The notes under the pieces are model-generated. The model saw only the letters and a list, made by a program, of their open reading frames with translations, did no database searches and was not told where the DNA came from. Of a DNA stretch of 53,144 bases, positions 45,923-53,144 are shown piece by piece. Positions within the stretch are counted from its first letter, which is position 1. Every line of letters begins with the position of its first letter. This DNA comes from Burkholderiaceae bacterium (lineage in GTDB: Bacteria; Pseudomonadota; Gammaproteobacteria; Burkholderiales; Burkholderiaceae). Location of the stretch: assembly GCA_023266335.1 (NCBI GenBank), contig JAHFQJ010000014.1, forward strand, positions 1 to 53,144. The letters run 5' to 3'. The position numbers and the translations under genes are program-made.

Positions 45923-46468
45923 ATGACAAATTCAGTATCAAAATCTCCAAGAATAGTTGGAGTTTCATATATAACAAACCCAGCAGATTCAAAAATACAT
46001 GAAGCATTAGAAAAACATGATCTTCCACAAAAAGTAAGCATAATTCTTGGCTGCTTAAGCAAACACGTAGATCAAAGCCATGTATGTAAATCACCATTAA
46101 TAGCCTACCTTCCTTTAAGCACGGAACTATACTCTTTATCTATAACTGAACAATTAATAAAAACAGCTTTTCCATTACATAATTGTGAAAACGAAAATGA
46201 TTATGAACTAGCTAAAAATTTTACTCAAATAACTGCAGAACATCAAAAGAGTAATACAGCTTTTATCCTAAAAAAAGATGCTGAAAATCTCAGGAGAGTA
46301 TTTGTTACAAAATGCAGTTCGGCAGAATCAACAAGATTATCATTTTTGAAATTACAATCTTTAATAGCAAAGGGGGAAGTAACTACCTCAGCTCAAGAAA
46401 TTACTGATATGAATAAAAAACAAGAAATTGAAGAGTTAACAAAGTTATGGATGTGCAATTATTATTAG
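45923..46468 (+). CDS. Orphan protein of unknown function
   Basis: A 181-residue soluble protein with AAGGAA 7 bases before the ATG. Its N-terminus (MTNSVSKSPRIVGVSYITNP) has a strand-like start. The middle carries Cys/His residues (ILGCLSKHVDQSHVCKSP, PLHNCENENDYE), and the C-terminal half is helical (AENLRRVFVTKCSSAESTRL). I do not recognise a family and there is no signal peptide. It is convergent with panB, 9 bp apart. Confidence 0.5.
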   Translation: MTNSVSKSPRIVGVSYITNPADSKIHEALEKHDLPQKVSIILGCLSKHVDQSHVCKSPLIAYLPLSTELYSLSITEQLIKTAFPLHNCENENDYELAKNFTQITAEHQKSNTAFILKKDAENLRRVFVTKCSSAESTRLSFLKLQSLIAKGEVTTSAQEITDMNKKQEIEELTKLWMCNYY

Positions 46469-46477
46469 TTATACTAT

Positions 46478-47281
46478 TTATTCTGGAAATTTCCCATTTT
46501 TAACTTCTTCTACATATTGTTTAATTGCTCCTTCAATTGTAGAATTATTATTGCCTTCTGCCAGATAATTTTTACTAAAGGAAGGGGCTTTGCCAGTGAA
46601 AATTCCTAAAATATCATTTAATACTAAAACCTGCCCGTCACATTCTTTACCTGCACCTATGCCGATGGTCGGGATATTTAATTGATTAGTTACTATTGCA
46701 GATAAATCATGCGGAATAGCTTCAAATAACATTAAGCAGACACCAGCTTGCTCTAAAAGCAATGCATCTTTTTCAAGCTGTAGGGCTGAATCAATAGTTA
46801 TAGCCTGCTTTTTAAATCCGCCAAGTATATGTACAGATTGCGGAGTTAAACCTAAATGAGAGCAGACAGGTATGCCCCGAATAGTTAAATAATTCACTGT
46901 ATCTGCCAGCCATTCTCCGCCTTCAAGCTTGACCATATGCGCACCAGCCTGCATAAGTTTACTTGCGTTAACATAAGCAGTTTCAGGATTATTGTAAGAA
47001 GCAAACGGCATATCAGTTAATAATAAACATTTAGTATTACCGCGGTTGACACAAGCAGTGTGGTAAATCATATCTGACATTGTTACAGGTATAGTCGTGG
47101 CATGCCCTTGTACAACATTCCCTAACGAATCGCCAATTAAAATAATCTCAACTCCGCTTAAATTTAAAATTTTAGCAAAACTTGCATCATAGCAGGTTAG
47201 CACAGCAATTTTTTGCTTTTCTTTTTTATAAGAATTTAATGTATTTATAGTAATTTTTGCTTGATTAGCTAGGTAAGTCAT
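46478..47281 (-). CDS. panB: 3-methyl-2-oxobutanoate hydroxymethyltransferase
   Basis: PanB makes ketopantoate from alpha-ketoisovalerate and methylene-THF, the first step to pantothenate and CoA. It has 267 residues. IAVLTCYDASFAKILNLSGV, ILIGDSLGNVVQGHATTIPV (Mg-binding Asp), GAHMVKLEGGEW, and GIGAGKECDGQVLVLNDILG match the family. panC, usually next to it, is not in the window. Confidence 0.96.
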   Translation of the reverse strand: MTYLANQAKITINTLNSYKKEKQKIAVLTCYDASFAKILNLSGVEIILIGDSLGNVVQGHATTIPVTMSDMIYHTACVNRGNTKCLLLTDMPFASYNNPETAYVNASKLMQAGAHMVKLEGGEWLADTVNYLTIRGIPVCSHLGLTPQSVHILGGFKKQAITIDSALQLEKDALLLEQAGVCLMLFEAIPHDLSAIVTNQLNIPTIGIGAGKECDGQVLVLNDILGIFTGKAPSFSKNYLAEGNNNSTIEGAIKQYVEEVKNGKFPE

Positions 47282-47371
47282 ATATTTATGCTATATTTTA
47301 TTCAAAATATAAGTTTAGCATAAAATATGGGTATAATTTTATTATTATGTATTTTTTGCATTAAAATAAAT

Positions 47372-47857
47372 TTAAGTATATATTCTAAATAATGTCCATA
47401 TAAAAGCTAAAAGCCAAAATACTAAAAAAACTGTCGGAGCTTGTTTTGAAAATGCTATACTTTGCTCATGTTCTTTATCATATGTTGTATCTATTTCTAC
47501 ATTGTATAAAATATCACGGCTATTTTTATATTCATTGCCTTCTATTTTCTTTAGTAATATTCTCTGTTTTACCAACCATTCTCTAATTAATTTTTGCGTT
47601 AATGTTAATGGATTTCTTGCAAGCCATGATGTATAAGCTCCAAGCAGAATAACAAGAATTTGCGGAATAGCAGCTATTTTAAAATTTGATACATTATTTA
47701 AAATAGAAAACGGCACAACTAAAAATGATTGGCAAGTAATCAGAATATTTAGACGCGTAGATAATAAATTAAATTCATGCTTAATTTCCCCTCTATAAAA
47801 ATTCAGCAAATCTAAATCTTGCTTTGATATATAAGGCTTTTCAGTATTGATGTTCAT
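47372..47857 (-). CDS. Small membrane protein of unknown function
   Basis: A 161-residue protein with an amphipathic N-terminal region (FYRGEIKHEFNLLSTRLNIL), three hydrophobic segments (LITCQSFLVVPFSIL; IPQILVILLGAYTSWLA; VFLVFWLLAFIWTLFRIY) and a charged cytoplasmic-type middle (LLKKIEGNEYKNSRDIL). Short proteins opening with a helix, EIxHExNLLxxRLxxLxTxQ, then a membrane hairpin are found in many bacteria without a known role. It is not obviously linked to panB. Confidence 0.6.
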   Translation of the reverse strand: MNINTEKPYISKQDLDLLNFYRGEIKHEFNLLSTRLNILITCQSFLVVPFSILNNVSNFKIAAIPQILVILLGAYTSWLARNPLTLTQKLIREWLVKQRILLKKIEGNEYKNSRDILYNVEIDTTYDKEHEQSIAFSKQAPTVFLVFWLLAFIWTLFRIYT

Positions 47858-47939
47858 AATTATATAACAATATCATAGAAATAAGATGGATATAAATTTA
47901 AGCTCATACATATAACCTATTGATAATAAATCAGATATA

Positions 47940-48245
47940 TTAAGAGTCTCGAGTTGCACTAAGATGTGCCATATTAGACGCAATAATTTCGCCCTCTTTT
48001 TTACGGAATTGTTTTAAATGAAAGTTACATATATCAATGCATTCGGTAGCATGAGATTTAGAATACTTCACTCCATTATCTTTAAGCGTTAAAGATAAAT
48101 TATTTAAAATACTAAGCACATTTTTATTATAAGATAAAGCTGTTCGTGTTTTACGCGGGCAGTCTGTTATAGCACAATCATTACCAATTCTATTCATGAT
48201 AAAGTTTGGTGTAAGAGTTAGCAATAATTTAGAAAATATAGTCAT
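47940..48245 (-). CDS. Small Cys/His orphan protein, paralogue of 9500-9910
   Basis: I start at MTIFSKLLLTLTPNFIMNRI (48245), which has GGGGGA upstream; an ATG at 48260 lies within that ribosome site. The 101-residue protein has DCAITDCPRKTRTALSYN then LNNLSLTLKDNGVKYS then IDICNFHLKQFRKKEG. These align with CDFCREKTRT, LNALDLKFKDGKIRYS and VRICSKHEGILGR of the 9500-9910 protein. Shared Cys, Cys, Cys, His positions suggest one zinc site. It lies directly downstream of leuS on the same strand, where lptE-holA is common in other proteobacteria. Confidence 0.6.
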   Translation of the reverse strand: MTIFSKLLLTLTPNFIMNRIGNDCAITDCPRKTRTALSYNKNVLSILNNLSLTLKDNGVKYSKSHATECIDICNFHLKQFRKKEGEIIASNMAHLSATRDS

Positions 48246-48285
48246 ATACTTTTCCCCCATTAAAAATAATTAAAAAATTCAATTT

Positions 48286-50925
48286 TTATAAAACCACATT
48301 CACCAGCCTTTGTGGTACAACTATAATTTTTTTAGCTTGTGTTACCCCAGTTTTTGAGATGATTTCACTTTGCATAGCAATATCTTCTATTTGCTGTTGC
48401 GAAGCATCGCTTGGCACAATAATCTGCCCCTTAGTTTTGCCATTAATTTGCAGGGTTAAAGTAATATTATCCTGCTTTAATGCGTTTTCATCAACTTGCG
48501 GCCATTGTGTATCAAGTAAATTCCCATATTTTTTATCTAAACCTAAATCATTCCATAATGCATAGGTAATATGCGGCACAATAGGATATAAAATACATAA
48601 TAATATACGAATACCTTCGGCGATAACTGCCTTGTTAACTTGCTCCACTTTTTGCTTATTTGCATCTTCTAAAGCATTTAACAATTTCATGGCAGCAGAT
48701 ACTACGGTGTTGTATTGAATTCTATCAAAGTCAAAACTTGCTTGTTTTAGTATGCTGTAAACAGCAAATCTGCAAGCTTTATCAGTTTCGTTTAAATTAC
48801 TCACATCTAAATTATCTGATTGAGATAATTGACTAAGTTGATTATACTCATAACAAAATGTCCATAATCTGCGTAAGTATCTAGCACAACCTTCTACCGC
48901 ATCGTTATTCCACTCCAGCGACTGCTCGGGCGGAGCTGCAAACATAGTAAATAAACGGGCAGTATCAGCTCCATATGTATCAACTAGAGTTTTAGGTTCT
49001 ATTACATTATTTTTTGACTTTGACATTTTTTCAATGCCGCCCATTTGTACCTCTTGCCTATTTGATTTTAAATATGCACGAACCGGCTTACCTTTTTCAT
49101 CTAACTCAACCTCAATCTCATTAGGATAATACCAAGTTTTTTTCCCGCTTTCGTCAATGCTGTAATAGCTTTCGTTTAATACCATGCCTTGAGTGAGCAA
49201 ACGCTGGAATGGCTCATTAAATTTTACTAAGCCCAAATCACGCATAACTTTTGTCCAAAAACGTGCGTATAATAAATGTAAAATTGCATGTTCAATGCCG
49301 CCGATATACATATCCATTGGCATCCAGTAATCATTTCTTTCATCTGTCATATCTGCCGCATCCGGACATGTATAACGCATATAATACCATGATGAATCTA
49401 CAAATGTATCCATAGTATCTGTTTCACGTTTTGCATGTGAATTGCCACATTGCGGACAACTTGTATTAAGAAACTCCGGAGTTCTGGCTAAAATATTACC
49501 GCCGCCATCTGGTACTAAATGTTCCGGTAAAATTACTGGTAACTGCTCATCTGGCACTGCTACTTCACCGCAATCTGGGCAATGAATAATTGGAATTGGC
49601 GTACCCCAATAGCGCTGGCGTGAGATTCCCCAATCACGAAGTCTAAAGGTATCTTGCTTTTCACCCTGGCTGTTATCTTTAAAATAATTAATTAGTATAT
49701 TAAATACCTGCTCAAAATTATAACCATCTAATTTACCTGAATTAATACAAATTCCGCCTTCTTTAGCCGTAAATCTTTCATCTAAAGTCGGGGAATTTGA
49801 ATTGAACTCAATACTTTCAAATTTAATTACTTGTTTTATAGCTAAATTATATTTTTTTGCAAATAAATAATCTCTTTCATCATGTGCAGGAACACCCATT
49901 ACAGCACCATCACCATAATTCATTAATACATAATTACCTATCCATACAGGTATTTGTTCTTGACTAATGGGATGTGTTACAAAAAATTGAGTAGCCATTC
50001 CCTCTTTTTCCATGTTTGCCATATCGGCTTCCATTACGCTGCCTTTAGCACATTTCTCAATAAATTCAGCAACTGAAGGATTATTTACCGAAGCTAATTT
50101 AGCCAGCGGATGTTCTGGAGCTACAACACAAAAAGTTACACCCATAATAGTATCAGGACGTGTGGTAAATACGTAAAGTTTGCCATCTTGGACTAAATTA
50201 TTATTTTCATCTCTAATATCGTGTGAAAAGGCAAATCTTAAGCCTGTGCTTTTACCAATCCAATTCTGTTGCATAATTTTTACACGTTCTGGCCACTCTA
50301 TATTAGCTAAATCATCTAGCAATTCTTGAGCATAGCTGGTAATATTTAAGTAATACATAGGAATTTCACGCTTTTCTATCACCGCTCCTGAACGCCAGCC
50401 CTTACCATCAATTACTTGCTCATTTGCAAGCACGGTTTGGTCAACAGGGTCCCAATTTACAGTTCCTTTTTTACGGTAAGCAATACCTTTTTCCCGCATA
50501 CGCAAAAATAGCCACTGATTCCATTTATAATATTCCGGACTACAGGTTGTAATTTCTTTTGTCCAGTCAATTGAAAAGCCTAATGTTGCTAACTGCTCCT
50601 TCATATCTTTAATATTTTGATATGTCCATTGCGCTGGCGGAACATTATTATTAATAGCAGCATTTTCTGCCGGCATACCAAATGCATCCCAGCCCATCGG
50701 CATGAGTACATTTTTGCCTTTCATACGCAACTGTCTCGCCATTACATCATTAATCGTATAATTGCGCACATGCCCCATATGTAACTTACCTGACGGATAA
50801 GGCAGCATTGAGCAAGCATAATATTTTTCTTTGTTTTTATCAGCTTCTACTTGGTAAACTCTATTTTCCCTCCAAACTTGCTGGAGATGTTTTTCTAAAG
50901 TTATTGGGTTGTATTTACTATCCAT
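48286..50925 (-). CDS. leuS: Leucyl-tRNA synthetase
   Basis: LeuS charges tRNA-Leu. It has 879 residues, the usual bacterial size. The HIGH motif appears as [17 protein letters not shown]. The CP1 editing domain has [14 protein letters not shown] and [16 protein letters not shown] zinc-binding insert contains CPDCGE and [23 protein letters not shown] is conserved. The KMSKS motif is [13 protein letters not shown], and the anticodon-binding and C-terminal domains follow, ending [14 protein letters not shown] copy of the dispersed repeat lies directly upstream. Confidence 0.97.
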   Translation of the reverse strand: MDSKYNPITLEKHLQQVWRENRVYQVEADKNKEKYYACSMLPYPSGKLHMGHVRNYTINDVMARQLRMKGKNVLMPMGWDAFGMPAENAAINNNVPPAQWTYQNIKDMKEQLATLGFSIDWTKEITTCSPEYYKWNQWLFLRMREKGIAYRKKGTVNWDPVDQTVLANEQVIDGKGWRSGAVIEKREIPMYYLNITSYAQELLDDLANIEWPERVKIMQQNWIGKSTGLRFAFSHDIRDENNNLVQDGKLYVFTTRPDTIMGVTFCVVAPEHPLAKLASVNNPSVAEFIEKCAKGSVMEADMANMEKEGMATQFFVTHPISQEQIPVWIGNYVLMNYGDGAVMGVPAHDERDYLFAKKYNLAIKQVIKFESIEFNSNSPTLDERFTAKEGGICINSGKLDGYNFEQVFNILINYFKDNSQGEKQDTFRLRDWGISRQRYWGTPIPIIHCPDCGEVAVPDEQLPVILPEHLVPDGGGNILARTPEFLNTSCPQCGNSHAKRETDTMDTFVDSSWYYMRYTCPDAADMTDERNDYWMPMDMYIGGIEHAILHLLYARFWTKVMRDLGLVKFNEPFQRLLTQGMVLNESYYSIDESGKKTWYYPNEIEVELDEKGKPVRAYLKSNRQEVQMGGIEKMSKSKNNVIEPKTLVDTYGADTARLFTMFAAPPEQSLEWNNDAVEGCARYLRRLWTFCYEYNQLSQLSQSDNLDVSNLNETDKACRFAVYSILKQASFDFDRIQYNTVVSAAMKLLNALEDANKQKVEQVNKAVIAEGIRILLCILYPIVPHITYALWNDLGLDKKYGNLLDTQWPQVDENALKQDNITLTLQINGKTKGQIIVPSDASQQQIEDIAMQSEIISKTGVTQAKKIIVVPQRLVNVVL

Positions 50926-50936
50926 AATATAATGTC

Positions 50937-51075
50937 TATACTAATCGGATTTCAAGTTGCGAGCTTCGTTAGTCGTCAAAATTGACAAAATTATTTCTCA
51001 ATGTACTAATATATGTACATAGTCTTCGTAATTTATTCCTGCCGCCTTGCCACAAAATGAACTGTAATTAGTATA
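50937..51075 (-). repeat. MITE-like dispersed repeat, copy H
   Basis: A nearly full, minus-oriented copy (139 bp) from TATACTAATCGGATTTCAAG to TGTAATTAGTATA. It contains CCTGCCGCCTTGCC and the inner ATTAGTACATTGAG arm (here reversed). It begins only 11 bp upstream of the leuS start, so the leuS leader or promoter must lie in or beyond it. Confidence 0.9.
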
Positions 51076-51335
51076 TGTAGTTTGTAATTTTAATACATAA
51101 GTTTAATCATTCATAACTTATATATCAAGATATTATTGAATTTAGTTAAAACTAAACGTAGGTAAATGAAAACAGAATATTTGAAATTTCCATGCAGAAG
51201 GAAATCGAGGAAATAAAATCCGGACAGATGTACAGATATGACTATGCAGTATAAAAATTTACTATGAATAAAAGATTTTACCTATGAAATAAAGAATATT
51301 AAATTAATAAAATCACGGACAAAATTTATTAGTTT

Positions 51336-51351
51336 TGTTTCACGTGAAACA
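51336..51351. other. parS-like centromere site
   Basis: TGTTTCACGTGAAACA is a perfect 16-bp palindrome equal to the widespread chromosomal ParB-binding consensus (TGTTNCACGTGNAACA). It lies 10 bp past the rnc stop. parS sites cluster near replication origins, which would place this window in the origin region. The rest of the gap 51076-51335 shows no gene. Confidence 0.8.
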
Positions 51352-51361
51352 TAAATATAAA

Positions 51362-52030
51362 CTATAGTTTTAAAAACTTAATTATTTCTAAAGCTGCCAA
51401 TTGTTCTGCTTCTTTTTTAGTGCCTGCTTGAGCAACTTTAGATAAATTTAACTCTTTTATTGTACACTCAATTGTGAATATTTGCTGATGCGCACTGCCT
51501 TCAGCTCTTTGCAGTACATATTTTGGTGCAGACATTTTATTGCCCTGCAGATATTCCTGTAGTTTACTTTTACTATCTTTTTGCCGTGCTTTGGTTTGGT
51601 CATTAATATATTGTGCAAACCAAATTTTGATTATAGCCATGGTTTTATCTAAACCTGACTCTAAATATAATGCACCTAAAATTGCTTCCGTACAATCTGC
51701 AAGAATTGAATTTTTACTAGAGCCTCCGCTTTTTAATTCACCCATGCCCAAATAAATAAATTCAGACAAATCTAAATCATTAGCAATATCAGCCAATACA
51801 TCTTTACATACAATGTTACTTCGAATTCTAGATAACTCTCCTTCAGATAAATTAGGATAATCTTTATACAGCCAAGTACTGATTAATAAATCTAGAACTG
51901 CGTCCCCTAAAAATTCTAGTCTCTCACTATGCTGTGAGCTATAGCTTCTATGGGTTAAGGCTTGCTTGAGTAATGATTTATCTTTAAATGAATAATTAAG
52001 CTTATCTTCTAAAATTTTTATTTTTGACAT
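51362..52030 (-). CDS. rnc: Ribonuclease III
   Basis: Rnc cleaves double-stranded RNA in rRNA and mRNA processing. It has 222 residues. The catalytic signature is ERLEFLGDAVLDLLIS with its Glu and Asp metal ligands, and DCTEAILGALYLESGLD provides the second acidic pair. The dsRNA-binding domain follows (SKLQEYLQGNKMSAPKYVLQ to the C-terminal GTKKEAEQLAALEIIKFL). It is usually between lepB and era; here neither is present. A long hairpin lies in its leader, about 35 bases before the ATG. Confidence 0.96.
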   Translation of the reverse strand: MSKIKILEDKLNYSFKDKSLLKQALTHRSYSSQHSERLEFLGDAVLDLLISTWLYKDYPNLSEGELSRIRSNIVCKDVLADIANDLDLSEFIYLGMGELKSGGSSKNSILADCTEAILGALYLESGLDKTMAIIKIWFAQYINDQTKARQKDSKSKLQEYLQGNKMSAPKYVLQRAEGSAHQQIFTIECTIKELNLSKVAQAGTKKEAEQLAALEIIKFLKL

Positions 52031-52064
52031 ATTTATATAAGATTTAAACTATGATTTACTACTA

Positions 52065-52134
52065 CATTTCACTTGAATTTAAGTCTGACGCGACTAAAAA
52101 TTTGCCTTTTCTTTGCTTAAATTCAATTGAAATG
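52065..52134 (-). promoter_or_regulatory. Long hairpin in the rnc leader
   Basis: CATTTCACTTGAATTTAAG (52065-52083) and CTTAAATTCAATTGAAATG (52116-52134) pair at 18 of 19 positions around a 32-base loop, between terC and rnc. There is no T tract on the minus-strand side, so it is not a simple terminator. A near-perfect double-stranded stem of this size upstream of rnc could be an RNase III cleavage site for self-control. Confidence 0.65.
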
Positions 52135-52162
52135 AGTGTATATAGTAAAAAGATTTTTTATT

Positions 52163-52915
52163 CTATGCATTATTCAATAATTTAGCTTTTCGCTTAGAAA
52201 TAAGTCTACCGCAGGCAAATACAAAATATGCTCCAATTATTTCAGAAATAATTATAGGGGTAATACGTATAAAACCCAAAGAAAATATTGCTTGTTTTGG
52301 ATTAATATTAAAATAATTCTCAATAATAACATCACTTAAAATTAGGCCCCCGCCAATCCAGCCCAATAAAGCACCCCCGAAGCTAATAATCACCGGATAT
52401 TTTTCTAAAGCTTTTAAAACTAATTGACTGCCCCAAATTACAATTGGTATACTAACTAACAATCCAAATACAATCAGTATAATTTGATAATCCGGATTTG
52501 CACTTTGAGCAGCGCCCGCCATTCCAATCACATTATCTACACTCATGACTAAATCTGCGATTAAAATTGTTTTCACTGCATTCCATAGTTTATCACTTGA
52601 TTTAATATCAGAATGGTCTTCATCATTTTGAATTAATAATTTAATTCCAATCCAAAACAGCAACAATCCCCCAATTAGCTTTAAAAATGGCAAACTTAGT
52701 AATGACATAGCAAATATTACCAGTACTACACGCATTATTACTGCCCCAGCTGTACCCCATAAAATACCTTTTTTGCGTAAATTATGCGGTAAATCTTTAC
52801 ATGCAAGTGCAATAATAACTGCATTATCTCCGCCTAATAAAATATCGATTGCAATTATTTTTAATACTGCCCCCCAGTGTAAATTTGAAAAAAAATTAAT
52901 AAGTGTATCGAGCAT
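52163..52915 (-). CDS. TerC/YjbE-family integral membrane protein
   Basis: A 250-residue protein with about seven membrane helices. The two acidic half-repeats of the family are visible: IIAIDILLGGDNAVIIALAC near residue 20 and LIADLVMSVDNVIGMAGAAQ near residue 120, whose Asp/Asn residues probably bind a metal ion. KDLPHNLRKKGILWGTAGA lies between, as in YjbE-type members. TerC-family proteins export or handle manganese or load metalloproteins during secretion. No yybP-ykoY-like riboswitch is visible upstream; a repeat copy starts about 57 bp before the ATG. It precedes rnc by 132 bp. Confidence 0.9.
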   Translation of the reverse strand: MLDTLINFFSNLHWGAVLKIIAIDILLGGDNAVIIALACKDLPHNLRKKGILWGTAGAVIMRVVLVIFAMSLLSLPFLKLIGGLLLFWIGIKLLIQNDEDHSDIKSSDKLWNAVKTILIADLVMSVDNVIGMAGAAQSANPDYQIILIVFGLLVSIPIVIWGSQLVLKALEKYPVIISFGGALLGWIGGGLILSDVIIENYFNINPKQAIFSLGFIRITPIIISEIIGAYFVFACGRLISKRKAKLLNNA

Positions 52916-52971
52916 AAAAACCTCTCAAAATTAAATATTATCAGAAAGAGTGAAGTTATTTGAAAAACTAA

Positions 52972-53125
52972 TATACTAATTGTAGTTCATCTTGCGGCAA
53001 GGCGGCAGGAATAAATGATGACGACTATGTACATATTAGTACATTGAGGGCAAAGCCGTGAGCCTGCGAACAACAGTTTTGACTACAACCAAGCGAAGTT
53101 CGCACATTGAAATCTGATTAGTATA
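52972..53125 (+). repeat. MITE-like dispersed repeat, copy I (longest)
   Basis: The longest copy, 154 bp, runs from TATACTAATTGTAGTTCATC to TGAAATCTGATTAGTATA. It has the core ACTATGTACATATTAGTACA, the segment GCCGTGAGCCTGCGAACAAC and the palindrome GCGAAGTTCGC. Its two ends form an imperfect inverted repeat over about 25 bases. It best represents the full element, though an even longer form may exist elsewhere. Confidence 0.92.
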
Positions 53126-53144
53126 GGAAGTAAAGTTTTCAATA

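Noticed and set aside
52916-52971. yybP-ykoY (Mn) riboswitch before the TerC-family gene
   Set aside because: Only 56 bases separate the gene from the dispersed repeat and the aptamer motifs are not visible.

Overview
The window is A+T-rich and reads as a chromosomal segment of a host-associated betaproteobacterium. Several core genes follow betaproteobacterial order (accB-accC-prmA facing a TlpA-like reductase gene; tRNA-Gln directly before prs), and ArgH resembles betaproteobacterial sequences as I know them. The adhesin, leucine-rich-repeat protein, helical-repeat protein, Rpn nucleases, decayed mobile DNA and many orphan genes suggest life with a host, perhaps a protist or animal. The genus cannot be fixed from the sequence alone. 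|| Layout. 1-5200: 3' part of a trimeric autotransporter adhesin, an IS200/IS605 transposase relic, a methyltransferase and a TlpA-like lipoprotein. 5217-9326 (minus): accB, accC and prmA, with three orphan ORFs set between them; one carries an 11-base G tract that puts it out of frame. 9500-10584: small Cys-rich ORFs and a palindromic repeat. 10812-14624: gcvH, gcvP, pgsA. 14639-20521: NYN/PIN-like protein, LOG protein, TIGR03118-type lipoprotein behind a Fur-box-like site, hpt, a broken KAP-like NTPase ending at tRNA-Gln, then prs. 20633-26406: repeat-rich orphan protein, HAD-like protein, ybiT, LRR protein. 26666-34973: small membrane protein, ung, nadK, argH, aroC, an Rpn nuclease, an acyl-CoA synthetase and two small stress-type proteins. 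35073-39199: TonB receptor under a TPP riboswitch, lptB, and a tandem pair of small membrane proteins with duplicated leaders. 39420-46468: hemE, lptA, peroxiredoxin, an alpha/beta hydrolase with an apparent ATT start, a second Rpn nuclease, murE. 46478-53144: panB, two orphan genes, leuS, a parS-like site, rnc with a long hairpin in its leader, and terC. || Two themes link the regions. The first is a MITE-like repeat family (eight copies plus one fragment, up to 154 bp) with imperfect terminal inverted repeats beginning TATACTAAT; copies lie between genes throughout. The second is small orphan proteins with Cys/His pairs, at least two of them clearly homologous, placed among housekeeping genes. 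The core genes cover fatty-acid synthesis, glycine cleavage, phospholipid, purine/PRPP, arginine, shikimate, pantothenate, haem, LPS transport and peptidoglycan. This is a fairly broad metabolism for so A+T-rich a genome, together with thiamine scavenging.
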